Assembly: GCA_023955335.1 (NCBI GenBank)
Contig: JAGSGF010000001.1
Span: 124,001-188,000, forward strand
Length of the DNA: 64,000 nucleotides
Direction: 5' to 3'
Source of the DNA: Yoonia sp.
GTDB taxonomy: Bacteria > Pseudomonadota > Alphaproteobacteria > Rhodobacterales > Rhodobacteraceae
Shown here: in pieces, positions 17,477 to 28,394 of the stretch
Layout: each line of letters opens with the position of its first letter
How positions within the stretch are numbered: position 1 is the first letter of the stretch
Notes under the pieces: generated by a model
The model's input: only the letters and a program-made list of their open reading frames with translations
Databases searched by the model: none
Told to the model about the DNA's origin: nothing
Position numbers and translations under genes: made by a program

Positions 17477-18253
17477 ATGGACTATCAGGCAATCACCTTG
17501 GACATCACGAACGGCGTGGGCGTTATTACGTTAAACCGGCCTGACGTTATGAATGCTCTGAATTCAAAAATGCGTTATGAGATCACAGATGCAATCAAAA
17601 CCGCGCAGACCAAGGCGCGTGTCGTAGTGTTGACTGGTGCGGGACGGTCTTTTTGTTCTGGTCAAGATCTCGCAGATGGCGGAACAGCTGCGACACTGGA
17701 TTTGGAAGCCACGTTGCGCGACGAATATGTCCCGATGCTCAAGGCGATCTTCGACTGCCGGGTGCCGACAATTGCAGCGGTCAACGGTCCTGCTGCGGGG
17801 GCAGGGGCGAACCTTGCGCTTGCTGCCGATGTTGTGATCGCATCCCATGATGCGTTTTTCCTTCAGGCGTTTACCCGGATCGGACTAATCCCCGATGCGG
17901 GCGGAACCTATTGGTTGCCGCGCCAGATCGGGGCAGCCCGTGCGATGGGGGCCGCATTGTTTGCGGATAAGATATCAGCCGAGCAAGCCGCCGAATGGGG
18001 CATGATCTATGAGGCCAAACCTGCGGATGAATTCGAGGCCCATTGGCGCCTGCGCGCAGGTGCGTTGGCGCAAGGGCCAACAGCCACCTACCGCCACCTT
18101 AAGACTGCGATCCGCGGGTCGTTTGAAAACACACTTGATGAGCAATTGGCACTCGAGGCAAAATTACAGGGCAAATGCGGCCAAACCCGCGATTTTCAAG
18201 AAGGTGTTATGGCCTTTTTGGAAAAGCGCCCTGCAAAATTTGACGGCCACTAA
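17477..18253 (+). CDS. Enoyl-CoA hydratase/isomerase family protein, PaaG-like
   Basis: Crotonase-fold enzyme of 258 residues. The oxyanion-hole segments are GAGRSFCSGQDLADG and NGPAAGAGANLALAADVVIA; the region FTRIGLIPDAGGTYWLPR is close to the PaaG (1,2-epoxyphenylacetyl-CoA isomerase) group, and the catalytic Asp would be in PDAGG. I used the ATG at 17477 with AAAGGA eight bases upstream; a GTG at 17453 would add eight residues. It is the last gene of the plus-strand run and convergent with gltA. Substrate is not certain. Confidence 0.88.
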   Translation: MDYQAITLDITNGVGVITLNRPDVMNALNSKMRYEITDAIKTAQTKARVVVLTGAGRSFCSGQDLADGGTAATLDLEATLRDEYVPMLKAIFDCRVPTIAAVNGPAAGAGANLALAADVVIASHDAFFLQAFTRIGLIPDAGGTYWLPRQIGAARAMGAALFADKISAEQAAEWGMIYEAKPADEFEAHWRLRAGALAQGPTATYRHLKTAIRGSFENTLDEQLALEAKLQGKCGQTRDFQEGVMAFLEKRPAKFDGH

Positions 18254-18453
18254 GACAATTTCGCTCGCGATATATGATCCCGCGACTGTCAAACGCGCAC
18301 GGCTGTTTGAAAATGTCGGGCCACTTTTGAGAGAGTATTATGAGTGATCGTCATATCCAGCGGGTTTGGCGATTACTGCTTCGCAACAGAGCAATTTGAT
18401 CTGCCACGCGTTGGGGCGACCAATTTTTTATCAAGGATAACTGGCGTCATACG

Positions 18454-18479
18454 AAAAAGGGCCGCCCTGATGGCGGCCC
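18454..18479 (-). terminator. Rho-independent terminator of gltA
   Basis: Minus strand: GGGCCGCC, loop ATCAG, GGCGGCCC, then TTTTTCG. It starts 7 bases after the gltA stop. The remaining 200 bases back to the hydratase gene show nothing else clear. Confidence 0.88.
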
Positions 18480-18486
18480 TATGATT

Positions 18487-19782
18487 TTACCGTTTTTCGA
18501 TGTCGATGTAGTCGCGTGCTGTTTCGCCAAGGTAAAGCTGACGGGGCCGCCCAATTTTCAGCTGTGGGTCTGCAAGCTGTTCTTTCCACTGGGAAATCCA
18601 ACCAACGGTCCGCGCCATGGCGAAGATTGGCGTAAACATCGACGTCGGGAACCCCATCGCTTCGAGGATAATACCGGAATAGAAATCAACATTAGGGAAT
18701 AGCTTTTTCTCAGCAAAGTACGGATCAGCGAGGGCCTGCTTTTCCAATTCCATCGCGACTTGCAGAAGCGGGTTATTTTCAACACCCAACAGCTCCAAAA
18801 CTTCGTCTGCAGATTGCTTCATCACGGTCGCACGCGGGTCAAAGTTTTTATAAACGCGGTGGCCAAAACCCATCAGGCGATAGGTGTCGTTCTTATCTTT
18901 TGCACGGGCGATGAATTCAGGAATGCGGTCGACGGAGCCGATTTCTTTGAGCATTTCGAGACATGCCTGGTTCGCGCCACCGTGTGCGGGCCCCCAAAGG
19001 CATGCGATGCCCGCTGCAATACATGCAAACGGGTTCGCGCCAGATGATGATGCCAAGCGCACAGTTGATGTTGATGCGTTTTGTTCATGGTCAGCGTGAA
19101 GCGTGAAAATCCGGTCCATCGCGCGGGCCAAGATTGGGTTCACGTGATATTCTTCTGCAGGGACAGAGAAACACATGTTCAAGAAGTTGGCGGCATAATC
19201 CAAGTCATTGCGCGGGTACACGAAGGGCTGTCCAATGGAGTATTTATAAGCCATCGCAGCAATTGTCGGCATCTTTGCGATGAGGCGGATCGATGCGACC
19301 TCGCGCTGGTGCGCATCATTAATGTCTGTGGAATCGTGGTAAAATGCCGACATTGCACCAACGACGCCAACCATTGTGGCCATTGGCGGCGCATCGCGAC
19401 GGAACCCACGGAAAAAGTTATGCATCTGTTCGTGGATCATTGTGTGGCGAGTCACAAGCGCCTCGAATTCTTCCAACTGATCCGCGTCCGGCAATTCACC
19501 GTACAGCAGGAGATAGCACACCTCGAGGTAATGAGATTCGCCTGCCAGTTGTTCGATCGTATACCCACGGTGCAATAACTCACCCTTATCACCATCAATA
19601 AAGGTGATCGTGCTGTCGCACGCGGCTGTCGACGTGAATCCAGGGTCATACGTAAAGACGCCTGCTTGCGCGTAAAGCTTGCGGATATCGATTACATCTG
19701 GGCCGGCGGTCGGTGAATGGATGGGCAACTCGTAGGAATCACCATCAATGGTTAGCGTTGCGGTTTTTTGTGTTTCAGCCAT
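18487..19782 (-). CDS. gltA: Citrate synthase (type II)
   Basis: First step of the TCA cycle. The 431-residue protein has the family segments [39 protein letters not shown], the catalytic His in [15 protein letters not shown] and [13 protein letters not shown], and a C-terminal SQWKEQ...[14 protein letters not shown] lies six bases before the ATG at 19782; an ATG two codons earlier sits directly on that site and is unlikely. It is transcribed away from gltX and ends in a strong terminator. Confidence 0.97.
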   Translation of the reverse strand: MAETQKTATLTIDGDSYELPIHSPTAGPDVIDIRKLYAQAGVFTYDPGFTSTAACDSTITFIDGDKGELLHRGYTIEQLAGESHYLEVCYLLLYGELPDADQLEEFEALVTRHTMIHEQMHNFFRGFRRDAPPMATMVGVVGAMSAFYHDSTDINDAHQREVASIRLIAKMPTIAAMAYKYSIGQPFVYPRNDLDYAANFLNMCFSVPAEEYHVNPILARAMDRIFTLHADHEQNASTSTVRLASSSGANPFACIAAGIACLWGPAHGGANQACLEMLKEIGSVDRIPEFIARAKDKNDTYRLMGFGHRVYKNFDPRATVMKQSADEVLELLGVENNPLLQVAMELEKQALADPYFAEKKLFPNVDFYSGIILEAMGFPTSMFTPIFAMARTVGWISQWKEQLADPQLKIGRPRQLYLGETARDYIDIEKR

Positions 19783-19878
19783 GTTCATTCCCCAAAATCA
19801 GCTGCGCACCTTCTGGACACGCAGTCATAGTCATCTCGCCCAAGTTTTGGGTTAACGCACAAACGTAACCAAATAGTT

Positions 19879-21282
19879 TCAGGCGGTGCATTCAGCCAAT
19901 CGCGCGCATGTTTCATCGCGTCCAAGGACCAGCATCATATCGAAAACACTTGGAGAAACAGATCGTCCTGCAAGGGCTGCGCGTAGCGGACCTGCAAGCT
20001 TACCAAGTTTCGTGTCGTGGCGTGCAGCCAGATCCGAAACGACACCCTCCAAAGCGTCACGGTCCCAGCTAACATTTTGCAGCTGCGGCGTCAATTCCAA
20101 CAGTATACTACGGGATACATCCGTTAAAAGCGCGCGTGCTTTTTCGTCCCGATCCAAGGGGCGGCTAGTTAGAATAAAGTGTGCTTTTTCAATAAGATCG
20201 GGGAATGTCTTTGCGCGTTCTTTCAGGCAATACATGCCGCGTAAAAGGCCATCTTTCTGCGTCACAGAAAGTGCATCTGCACCCGTTACCGCTAGAAAAC
20301 TTTGTAATTCATGCAGCAGCGCAGCATCGTCCGTGACAGCATTGTGCTGTCCACAGATGTTTTCCAGCTTTTTGGTGTCAAACCGTGCCGGTGATTTGCC
20401 AACACCGCTCAGGTCAAACCAATCACGGGCCTGTGCATCCGAGAAAAACTCGTCATCGCCGTGGCTCCAACCCAGACGGGCCAGATAGTTACGCATCCCA
20501 GCGGCGGGATAGCCCATCGCCTGATATTCGGCGGCCCCAGTTGCACCGTGGCGTTTCGACAATTTCTTGCCGTCAGGTCCGAAAATCAATGGGATATGCG
20601 CCAGCACGGGTTTGTCCCACCCCATGGCCTCATAAATCAGGTTCTGCCGAAATGCGTTTGCCAAGTGGTCATCGCCGCGGATCACATGTGTCACGCCCAT
20701 GTCGTGGTCATCAACGACTACCGCCAGCATATAAACGGGCGATCCGTCAGACCGGAGCAAAATCATATCGTCCAACTGATCATTCGCCCACGTCACATCG
20801 CCTTGGACCTCGTCATGCAAGGTTGTGGACCCTGCGCGCGGGGCCTTCACACGGACAACGAAAGGCAAGTCGGGGTGATCTGCAGCCGCAGTGTCACGCC
20901 AAGGAGAGCGGTAAAGCGTCGATGTTTTGTTAGCACGGGCGTCTTTGCGGAACGCCTCAATCTCGTCTTGGGTGGCAAAGCATTTGTACGCAGTGCCATC
21001 CGCCAGCATTTTATTGGCAACCTCGGCATGGCGGGCGGCATTGGCGTGCTGGCTGACGGGGTCGCCATCCCAGTCAAGGCCAAGCCACGTCAAGCCGTCC
21101 AGAATTGCTTGGCGGTTTTCAGGGGTTGATCGCGTTTGGTCGGTATCTTCAATGCGCAGCAAGAATTTGCCACCGCGTCCACGTGCATACAGCCAATTAA
21201 ACAAGGCTGTCCGTGCGCCGCCAATGTGCAACACACCGGTTGGAGATGGAGCAAAACGGGTGACAACTGGTGTTTGTGACAT
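19879..21282 (-). CDS. gltX: Glutamate--tRNA ligase
   Basis: Class I aminoacyl-tRNA synthetase of 467 residues with the HIGH-type motif in [20 protein letters not shown] and the KMSKS-type motif in [12 protein letters not shown]. The C-terminal anticodon-binding helical domain ends in [12 protein letters not shown]. Alphaproteobacteria often have two GltX copies with different tRNA preference; which one this is cannot be judged here. It is divergent from comEC. Confidence 0.95.
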   Translation of the reverse strand: MSQTPVVTRFAPSPTGVLHIGGARTALFNWLYARGRGGKFLLRIEDTDQTRSTPENRQAILDGLTWLGLDWDGDPVSQHANAARHAEVANKMLADGTAYKCFATQDEIEAFRKDARANKTSTLYRSPWRDTAAADHPDLPFVVRVKAPRAGSTTLHDEVQGDVTWANDQLDDMILLRSDGSPVYMLAVVVDDHDMGVTHVIRGDDHLANAFRQNLIYEAMGWDKPVLAHIPLIFGPDGKKLSKRHGATGAAEYQAMGYPAAGMRNYLARLGWSHGDDEFFSDAQARDWFDLSGVGKSPARFDTKKLENICGQHNAVTDDAALLHELQSFLAVTGADALSVTQKDGLLRGMYCLKERAKTFPDLIEKAHFILTSRPLDRDEKARALLTDVSRSILLELTPQLQNVSWDRDALEGVVSDLAARHDTKLGKLAGPLRAALAGRSVSPSVFDMMLVLGRDETCARLAECTA

Positions 21283-21375
21283 GGAAAAAACCTCGCATTA
21301 ACCTCTTGTTCATCAATGTTGACGAAACATGACGGGTGGTGTGAGGGAGATACTAAGCGCGGGGGCAAGTGACAA

Positions 21376-23418
21376 GTGCGCGCATTTCATAGTCTTGAGA
21401 CGCAGCTTTTGGCGCAGCGGGGACATCTGTTCTGCTGGGTCCCTGTTTGTTTGGGGATCGGCATCGGTGGGTATTTTACGCTTCGGTTCGAGCCAGATGT
21501 CATGGTTTTCCTCGGACTTGGATGCCTGCTTGCACTTGGGCTTGTTTTGTCCCGTCTTGTGCGCGTGGCGTTTGCGCCTTTGGTTATCGGTCTGGTTTTG
21601 ATTGGGGCCGGGGCGGGGCTGGCTAAGTTTAGAACGGAAACAGTCAGCAGCCCCGTGCTTGGCTTTCGCTATTACGGCCCGATTGAGGGGCGTATTGTGA
21701 ATATTGACCGGTCAGGCAGCGACGCCGTGCGGTTGACATTGGACCGCGTTACCTTGACCCGAATGTCGCCCGCTCGTACGCCAAGCAAAGTTAGGGTATC
21801 GGTGCACGGCGATGGTCAGTCAGCCCCGTTTCGACCCGGTGATGCGATTATGACAACGGGGCATCTGTCGCCGCCGTCTGGGCCTGCGGAACCTGGCGGG
21901 TTCGATTTTCAACGGCATGCATGGTTTTTGCAGATTGGCGCGGTGGGCTACACGCGAAACCCGATTGTGCGTATCGCCGTTGCAGATGGTTATGACGGGT
22001 GGCGATTGTGGATTTTCCAACAACGGCGGACCCTTGCCAAGGCTGTACGCGATCAAATCTCAGGCGAGCCGGGTGCATTTGCAGCAGCGATCATGACAGG
22101 GGACCGATCTGCTATGTCTCAGGCCGCGATTGCCGATCTGCGGGCGACGAACCTGGCACATTTGTTAGCGATATCCGGTCTGCATATGGGGTTGCTGACC
22201 GGATTTGTCTTTGCGGTCGTTCGCATGGGGCTGGCCCTCATACCGGCATTTGCATTGCGATTTGCCACCAAGAAAATTGCGGCGGTCGTCGCATTGGTCA
22301 TTGGTGCGGGATATCTCGCGCTATCTGGTGGGAACGTCGCGACAGAGCGGGCGTATATCATGGTGGCAGTGATGCTGTTCGCGGTGTTGCTGGACCGGCG
22401 GGCATTGACGTTGCGGGCGGTCGCCATGGCGGCCACCTTGGTTCTGATATTGCAGCCAGAGGCCTTGGTAGGACCCGGCTTTCAGATGTCGTTTGCGGCG
22501 ACAACTGCATTGGTACTGGTCTTTGGCGGGATGCGGCATGTGGATATGTCGCGGCTTCCTAAATGGGCCCGGCTCATCTTTTCGGTTGTGCTATCGTCGG
22601 CGGTCGCTGGGGTCGCGACAGCGCCTTTTGCGGCGGCTCATTTCAATCAGATCGCTCATTTTGGGCTGTTGGCGAATGTCTTGAGCGTTCCTTTGATGGG
22701 GATCATCGTCATGCCGGCTGCGGTTCTTGCGGTGTGCCTCGCGCCTTTGGGCCTTTGGGGTGTCGGGCTATGGTTTGTTGATCAAGGATTGCAGTGGATC
22801 CTGTTCGTTGCGGGACACGTCGCCAATATCGAAGGCGGTGTTGGGCATGTTGTCTCGCCATCCGCTGCCGTTCTCCCGGTCTTGGGGCTTGGTTTGATCT
22901 GGGCCGCGTTGTGGCAAGGTCGCGGGCGACTGGTTGGTGGCTTAGGTGTGATTTGTGCGCTGTTGCTTTGGGCCCAAACCACGCATCCAGCCATTTTGGT
23001 GGCCGATAGCGGGGGGCTTGTCGGCTTGATGGGTGCAGATGGACGCACACTTTCACGCCCCAAAGGCAACGGATTTGTTGCGGGGGTATGGTTGGAAAAC
23101 GACGGCGCACCGATTTTACAGATAGACGCTGCAGCAAAGGGTGGGTTTGATCGGCGGGGCAGACAAATCTCATTCCACCTTGGCGATTGGCAGATGATTG
23201 CGGTTACCGGAAAAACGGCGCTTGCCGCGCTGAATGGCTGTGGCGGCGCAGATATTTTGATCAGCAATCAAACCGTGGAAATCGAACGGCCCTGCCGCGT
23301 TGTCGATGTCTTATCTCTGCGGCAAACAGGAGCGCTTGCTTTTGACCTATCCGCCGATGGTGACCTGATGACGACCACGGCTAGGCAAATCGCGGGCCGG
23401 CGCCCTTGGGCACCGTAA
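21376..23418 (+). CDS. comEC: ComEC/Rec2 family DNA-uptake channel
   Basis: Inner-membrane channel for single-stranded DNA in natural transformation. In Rhodobacter it is also needed by recipients of gene-transfer-agent DNA. The 680-residue protein has N-terminal membrane segments, a DUF4131-like region to about 200, and the competence domain with LRATNLAHLLAISGLHMGLL and SGGNVATERAYIMVAVML. The C-terminal part keeps a short ILVADSGGLVGLMGADGR segment but no HxHxDH metallo-beta-lactamase motif. The start is GTG with a weak binding site. It is convergent with lexA. Confidence 0.9.
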   Translation: MRAFHSLETQLLAQRGHLFCWVPVCLGIGIGGYFTLRFEPDVMVFLGLGCLLALGLVLSRLVRVAFAPLVIGLVLIGAGAGLAKFRTETVSSPVLGFRYYGPIEGRIVNIDRSGSDAVRLTLDRVTLTRMSPARTPSKVRVSVHGDGQSAPFRPGDAIMTTGHLSPPSGPAEPGGFDFQRHAWFLQIGAVGYTRNPIVRIAVADGYDGWRLWIFQQRRTLAKAVRDQISGEPGAFAAAIMTGDRSAMSQAAIADLRATNLAHLLAISGLHMGLLTGFVFAVVRMGLALIPAFALRFATKKIAAVVALVIGAGYLALSGGNVATERAYIMVAVMLFAVLLDRRALTLRAVAMAATLVLILQPEALVGPGFQMSFAATTALVLVFGGMRHVDMSRLPKWARLIFSVVLSSAVAGVATAPFAAAHFNQIAHFGLLANVLSVPLMGIIVMPAAVLAVCLAPLGLWGVGLWFVDQGLQWILFVAGHVANIEGGVGHVVSPSAAVLPVLGLGLIWAALWQGRGRLVGGLGVICALLLWAQTTHPAILVADSGGLVGLMGADGRTLSRPKGNGFVAGVWLENDGAPILQIDAAAKGGFDRRGRQISFHLGDWQMIAVTGKTALAALNGCGGADILISNQTVEIERPCRVVDVLSLRQTGALAFDLSADGDLMTTTARQIAGRRPWAP

Positions 23419-23453
23419 TCGCAACACGCCGTCGCCAAACAGCTCGCTGCTGT

Positions 23454-24143
23454 TCAAGAGTAGGTCCGGATGAGGCCAACAAGACGACCCTGCACCTTAA
23501 CCTGATCATCGCGGTAAATCTGCGTGGATAAAGTCGCGTTTGCAGGCTCGAGCGCGATCGTTGTGCCGGTTTGACGGAACCGTTTCAGCGTTGCCTCTTC
23601 GTCTTCAACAAGGGCCACAACAATGTCGCCGTTGCTTGCAACTGTGGTTTCGCGAATAACGACGATATCACCGTCATTGATGCCCGCTTCAATCATCGAA
23701 TCGCCGCGTACTTCCAATGCGTAGTGTGCCCCTTTGCCCAGCATCGTCTGCGGGACAGCGACGTTGTGCGAAATTTCGGAAATGGCGGCGATCGGCGTAC
23801 CAGCCGCAATGCGTCCCATAACTGCCAGCTCAACCGAGGCGCTTTCGACGGGTTGCGCAGATGGGGGTGTGCTTTCTGGGCGGTCCCCTTCAATGACGCG
23901 CGGGGTAAAGCCGGTTTTGCCTTGCAATGCATCAGGCAGCTTCACAATCTCGAGTGCGCGGGCCCTATGTGCCAAACGCCGAATAAAGCCGCGTTCCTCA
24001 AGGGCTGTGATCAACCGGTGGATGCCAGACTTAGACCGCAAATCTAACGCATCTTTCATCTCGTCAAATGACGGTGGCACCCCATCGCGCTTCACGCGCT
24101 TATGGATGAATTCTAACAGGTCGAGTTGTTTTTTCGTTAGCAT
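23454..24143 (-). CDS. lexA: SOS repressor LexA
   Basis: Represses DNA-damage genes and cleaves itself when RecA is activated. The 229-residue protein has a winged helix-turn-helix N-terminus ([20 protein letters not shown]), the cleavage site Ala-Gly in [12 protein letters not shown], the catalytic Ser in [17 protein letters not shown], and Lys in EATLKRFR. A perfect SOS box lies upstream, so it is likely autoregulated. It follows moeA at the end of the trp-moa gene block but has its own promoter region. Confidence 0.97.
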   Translation of the reverse strand: MLTKKQLDLLEFIHKRVKRDGVPPSFDEMKDALDLRSKSGIHRLITALEERGFIRRLAHRARALEIVKLPDALQGKTGFTPRVIEGDRPESTPPSAQPVESASVELAVMGRIAAGTPIAAISEISHNVAVPQTMLGKGAHYALEVRGDSMIEAGINDGDIVVIRETTVASNGDIVVALVEDEEATLKRFRQTGTTIALEPANATLSTQIYRDDQVKVQGRLVGLIRTYS

Positions 24144-24178
24144 GTTCCGCTCCAGTCAGTCTGACACGTTTTGCGTAT

Positions 24179-24193
24179 GTTCTACGCATGTTC
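24179..24193. promoter_or_regulatory. LexA (SOS) box
   Basis: GTTCTACGCATGTTC is an exact match to the alphaproteobacterial SOS box GTTC-N7-GTTC, 36-50 bases upstream of the lexA start and just past the moeA stop. Confidence 0.9.
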
Positions 24194-24215
24194 TCGTTTT
24201 GTGTCAACTCTGGCG

Positions 24216-25382
24216 TCAGATATGGATGATTTCCAACAAGTCACCGGGAAGCCGTGGTCCATCGTTTGGCGGGCGAACGGCAAGGCAATTGGCCTGCGAA
24301 AGCACGGAAAGAAGAGCGCTGTCTTGGCGGTCATAGACGCGCAAGCCGTCCTCATTGATGTGCGCCCGCATATAATGTTCACGTGGCCCGTTTGGTCCGA
24401 GGGTCGTCAACAGCTTCGCCACCCGACGCGGCGCAGAATTTGCCCCAAGGCCAAGCATTTTACGGATCACCGGGAGAACAAAGATATGCCCGCACACCAT
24501 CGCAGAAACAGGGTTGCCGGGCAGCCCGATCATGGCAGAGGTGCCAATGCGGCCAGCCATCAACGGTTTACCCGGCCGCATAGCGACCTTATAAAATGCG
24601 CGGTCCATGCCTTTGGCAAGCGCCACTTGCCCGACCAAGTCGTGATCACCGACTGACGCACCACCGATGGTAATGATAAGGTCCGCATCTGCAGCCAGAT
24701 CAAAAGCAAGTTCAAGCGACGGCACAGTGTCGCGTGCGATGGGCAACAGCCGTGTTTCGGCGCCGTGCGCGTCAAGCAATGCTGCTAGTCCATAGCTGTT
24801 GGACGCGATGATTTGGGCCGCGTTTGGAATGTCTCCGGGTTGTACCAACTCGTCACCTGTGGCGATGATAGCCACCACCGGTTTTCGGGTCACAGGGACC
24901 AGCGCGATATTCATCGACGCAAGCAGAGCGATGTCAGACGCGGATAAAACACGCGGCCCGGTGAACGGTGTGCCGTTTGTGAAATCACCGCCTGCTGGTC
25001 GAATATGGGTGCCAGAATCGAGGTTTTCGCTCAACGTGATGGTGTCGCCGTCGCGCCTGACGTCTTCTTGGATGACCACACGGTCAGCGCCTCTGGGAAC
25101 CGGTGCACCAGTGAATATCCGGACGGCTTTGCCTTGTGAAACCGCGTCATTGAAGGCGTGTCCAGCAGCAGCTTCGCCAATGACGGTGAATGACGCACCT
25201 GCAACCGCATTGCAAACGGCATACCCATCCATTGCAGAGGCCGCGAAAGGTGGTTGATCGCGGTTCGCGGTGACGGTCCGAGCCAAAGTGCGGCCAGCCG
25301 CGTGGCGCAGGGCGATGTCCTGAGACGGCAATGTGCCTACAAGGTCAAAAAGATGCGCAAGCGCTTGCACGGTCGAGATCAT
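24216..25382 (-). CDS. moeA: Molybdopterin molybdenumtransferase MoeA
   Basis: Inserts molybdate into adenylated molybdopterin. The 388-residue protein has the family segments [60 protein letters not shown] and [17 protein letters not shown]. Its start overlaps the moaC stop by 4 bases, so the two are coupled. Confidence 0.96.
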   Translation of the reverse strand: MISTVQALAHLFDLVGTLPSQDIALRHAAGRTLARTVTANRDQPPFAASAMDGYAVCNAVAGASFTVIGEAAAGHAFNDAVSQGKAVRIFTGAPVPRGADRVVIQEDVRRDGDTITLSENLDSGTHIRPAGGDFTNGTPFTGPRVLSASDIALLASMNIALVPVTRKPVVAIIATGDELVQPGDIPNAAQIIASNSYGLAALLDAHGAETRLLPIARDTVPSLELAFDLAADADLIITIGGASVGDHDLVGQVALAKGMDRAFYKVAMRPGKPLMAGRIGTSAMIGLPGNPVSAMVCGHIFVLPVIRKMLGLGANSAPRRVAKLLTTLGPNGPREHYMRAHINEDGLRVYDRQDSALLSVLSQANCLAVRPPNDGPRLPGDLLEIIHI

Positions 25383-25858
25383 TGGTTTTCAAAACGACCT
25401 GATTTGCCGCCGTCTTTCAACGTCACACGAATACCGCCGATTTCCATGTCCTTTTGCACGGCTTTCACCATGTCGTGCACAGTCAGGGCGGCGGTGGAAA
25501 CGGCGGTCAGTGCTTCCATCTCGACGCCCGTTTGGCCCGTCGTTTTCACGGTGGCGCTTATCCGGACGCCGGGCAGGGTCGGGTCAGGGGTCAGATCCAC
25601 GGTCACTTTGGTAATTGGCAGCGGATGGCACAGCGGGATCAGTTCAGCCGTCTTTTTGGCCCCCATGATGCCTGCAAGCCGTGCAATGCCCAGCACATCA
25701 CCCTTCGTGGCGCGGCCTTCGGTGACCAATGCCAAGGTTTCAAGTGTCATGGTAATATGACCTTCGGCGACCGCGATCCGGTCGGTCACGGCCTTGCGCG
25801 ATACATCAACCATATGGGCCTGACCCGCCGCGTCGAAATGGGACAGTTTATCGGCCAT
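25379..25858 (-). CDS. moaC: Cyclic pyranopterin monophosphate synthase MoaC
   Basis: Second half of the first step of molybdenum cofactor synthesis. The 159-residue protein has [18 protein letters not shown] and [20 protein letters not shown] with the catalytic Lys in [11 protein letters not shown]. It overlaps trpC by one base and moeA by four. Confidence 0.97.
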   Translation of the reverse strand: MADKLSHFDAAGQAHMVDVSRKAVTDRIAVAEGHITMTLETLALVTEGRATKGDVLGIARLAGIMGAKKTAELIPLCHPLPITKVTVDLTPDPTLPGVRISATVKTTGQTGVEMEALTAVSTAALTVHDMVKAVQKDMEIGGIRVTLKDGGKSGRFENQ

Positions 25859-26664
25859 TACATACCCCCTGCGGTGAGCGGGTTTGCCAGCAATTTACGC
25901 GTTGCGGCGGCCACGTCGTCTTGCCGCATCAGGCTTTCGCCAATCAGGAATGTGCGTGCGCCATACCGGGCCATGTCGGCCAGCTCGTCCGGGCCAGACA
26001 ACCCGCTTTCGCAGACAATCAGACGATCAGCAGGGACCCGTTTTGACAGTGTACGTGTGGTATCGAGGGATGTTTCAAATGTCTTGAGATTGCGGTTGTT
26101 GATGCCCATCAGCGGGGATTTCAACGCGCACGCCCTTTCCAATTCGGAGGCATCGTGGACTTCGATCAGAACATCCATACCCCAGCCAAATGCGGCATCT
26201 TCAAGCTCGGCAGCCTGAGCGTCTGAAACGGATGCCATAATGATAAGAATGCAATCAGCGCCAAGCGCACGCGACTCCGCCACTTGGTACGTGTCGTAAA
26301 TGAAATCTTTGCGCAGGGCAGGCAGGTCCACAGCGTTGCGCGCTGCAACCAGATAACTGTCATCACCTTGAAACGATGGGCCGTCCGTTAAGACCGACAA
26401 GCACGTTGCGCCGCCATCTGCATAGGCTTTTGCCAACGCGGGCGGGTCAAAATCTGCGCGGATAAGCCCCTTGGAGGGACTGGCCTTTTTAATCTCAGCA
26501 ATCAGGGCGTAGCCAGAGCGGGTGGCGTCCATCAATCGGTCTGCGAACCCACGGGGCGGGCTTGCGGCATGCGCGCCAGCTTCAACATCCGCCAAGGGAA
26601 CCGATGCTTTGCGTGCGGCGACGTCTTCCAGCTTATAGGCTTTGATTTTGTCGAGAACGTTCAT
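25858..26664 (-). CDS. trpC: Indole-3-glycerol phosphate synthase
   Basis: Ring closure of CdRP in tryptophan synthesis. The 268-residue TIM barrel has [50 protein letters not shown] and [17 protein letters not shown]. It is monofunctional (no TrpF fusion) and overlaps trpD by four bases. Confidence 0.97.
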   Translation of the reverse strand: MNVLDKIKAYKLEDVAARKASVPLADVEAGAHAASPPRGFADRLMDATRSGYALIAEIKKASPSKGLIRADFDPPALAKAYADGGATCLSVLTDGPSFQGDDSYLVAARNAVDLPALRKDFIYDTYQVAESRALGADCILIIMASVSDAQAAELEDAAFGWGMDVLIEVHDASELERACALKSPLMGINNRNLKTFETSLDTTRTLSKRVPADRLIVCESGLSGPDELADMARYGARTFLIGESLMRQDDVAAATRKLLANPLTAGGM

Positions 26665-27680
26665 GATTGGCCCTGTGTAATTTTAGCAAGCTTTTCGACA
26701 CATGTTTTCGCAGCGCCACTGTCGATGCTTTCACGTGCAATTTCAACGCCTTCCAGTAATGTATTTACCTTGTCAGCAACGATCAATGCAGCGGCTGCGT
26801 TCAGCAAAACCGCATCGCGGTAGGCGGAGTGGTGACCATCCAAAAGCGCGCGGAATGCCACGGCATTGTCGGCAGGCGTGCCGCCTAGGATGTCTTTGAA
26901 CGGATGAACAGGCAGGCCTGCATCCTCTGGGTGGACCTCAAGACCGGTGATTTTACCGTTCTCTAAAACAGCAACATGGGATTTTTCTGAAATCGCCAAT
27001 TCATCGGTGCCGTCGCCGCCGTGCACCAGCCATGCTTTTTGTGATCCCAGTGCCAACAGCGTTTCTGCCATCGGGAAAATCAGATCGACCGCAAATGCGC
27101 CCGTCAACTGGCGCTTCACCCCGGCAGGGTTGGTTAACGGCCCAAGGATGTTAAAGATCGTTTTGCATCCCAATTCCTGACGCACAGGCATCACATGACG
27201 GATCACGGGGTGGTGCATCGGGGCCATCATAAAGCCGATGCCGGCCTCTGCAATTGCCCGCTCGACGACCTCTGGTTCGACCATGACGTTGACGCCCATC
27301 TGTCCCAATGCATCTGCGGCGCCGGACAGGGACGATAGGTTCTTGTTGCCGTGTTTTGCCACGGGCACACCAGCACCCGCCACAACAAACGCCGTTGCGG
27401 TTGAGATGTTCAAGGTACCCTTGCCGTCACCGCCTGTGCCGACGATATCCATCGCACCTTCGGGGGCTTTGACCGGTTTGCATTTCGAACGCATGACGGC
27501 GGCGGCGGCGGCATATTCGGACACGGATTCGCCGCGGGCACGCATCGCCATCAACAGTCCACCCATCTGGGCTGGGGTCGCAGTGCCGTTGAACAGTTCT
27601 TCAAACGCCATTTCGGCCTGTGCGCGGCTTAGCGGGCCTTCGGAGGCCGCGTAGATCAGTGGTTTCATCGCGTCGCTCAT
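26661..27680 (-). CDS. trpD: Anthranilate phosphoribosyltransferase
   Basis: Transfers phosphoribose to anthranilate. The 339-residue protein has the PRPP-binding [19 protein letters not shown] and [18 protein letters not shown], and [19 protein letters not shown]. Overlaps with trpG and trpC by four bases each indicate one transcript. Confidence 0.97.
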   Translation of the reverse strand: MSDAMKPLIYAASEGPLSRAQAEMAFEELFNGTATPAQMGGLLMAMRARGESVSEYAAAAAVMRSKCKPVKAPEGAMDIVGTGGDGKGTLNISTATAFVVAGAGVPVAKHGNKNLSSLSGAADALGQMGVNVMVEPEVVERAIAEAGIGFMMAPMHHPVIRHVMPVRQELGCKTIFNILGPLTNPAGVKRQLTGAFAVDLIFPMAETLLALGSQKAWLVHGGDGTDELAISEKSHVAVLENGKITGLEVHPEDAGLPVHPFKDILGGTPADNAVAFRALLDGHHSAYRDAVLLNAAAALIVADKVNTLLEGVEIARESIDSGAAKTCVEKLAKITQGQS

Positions 27681-28258
27681 GCTGGCACCTTTAGAATATC
27701 AGTAAAGTTTTGAAGCAACTTGTGCCCATGCTCTGACTTAATGCTTTCGGGGTGAAACTGGACCCCGTGGATTGGGAGCGTCTTGTGCTGCAGGCCCATG
27801 ATCATCCCGTCTTCAAGCTCTGCCGTGATTTCAAGGCAATCTGGCAGGGTCTCGCGGTCCACGATCAGCGAATGATAACGTGTTGCGTCAAAAGGGGTCG
27901 GCAGGTCTGCGAACAGCCCTTTGCCAGTGTGGTGCATCGTGCCCATCTTGCCGTGAACGATTTCGCCTGCGCGAACGACCTTGCCACCGAATGCCTCGCC
28001 AATGGTTTGATGCCCAAGGCAGACGCCAATCAGCGGCGTTTTCGTTTCTGCGGCAGCGGCGGTCAAAGCGAGGCAAATTCCTGCTTGGGCCGGGTCGCAA
28101 GGGCCCGGTGACAGCATGATCCCCGCAGGGTTCATAGCCATCGCTTCTTGTACATCAATCGCATCATTGCGGCGCACAACGACGTCAACCCCCAGTTCTC
28201 CGAGGTAATGCACCAGATTATAGGTGAAGCTATCGTAGTTATCGATCAAAAGAAGCAT
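27677..28258 (-). CDS. trpG: Anthranilate synthase glutamine amidotransferase component
   Basis: Supplies ammonia to TrpE. The 193-residue class I amidotransferase has [20 protein letters not shown], the catalytic Cys in [16 protein letters not shown] and the His/Glu in GVQFHPESI. The ATG at 28258 matches where family proteins begin; an in-frame ATG at 28279 would add seven residues. Neither has a strong binding site. It heads trpG-trpD-trpC-moaC-moeA, while its partner trpE lies 1.6 kb away on the same strand, beyond the yibQ-like gene. Confidence 0.95.
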   Translation of the reverse strand: MLLLIDNYDSFTYNLVHYLGELGVDVVVRRNDAIDVQEAMAMNPAGIMLSPGPCDPAQAGICLALTAAAAETKTPLIGVCLGHQTIGEAFGGKVVRAGEIVHGKMGTMHHTGKGLFADLPTPFDATRYHSLIVDRETLPDCLEITAELEDGMIMGLQHKTLPIHGVQFHPESIKSEHGHKLLQNFTDILKVPA

Positions 28259-28394
28259 GTCTTTGGCCCAAGTCGTCATTTAGGGGCTACCGATTATCGG
28301 ACACCTCGCTGTATATTGGGCCATACATGGGACGAGTGGCAAGGCAGCGTCAAGGCCATCTAAGCATACAAGACAAACGCAAAGGACTTTTGGC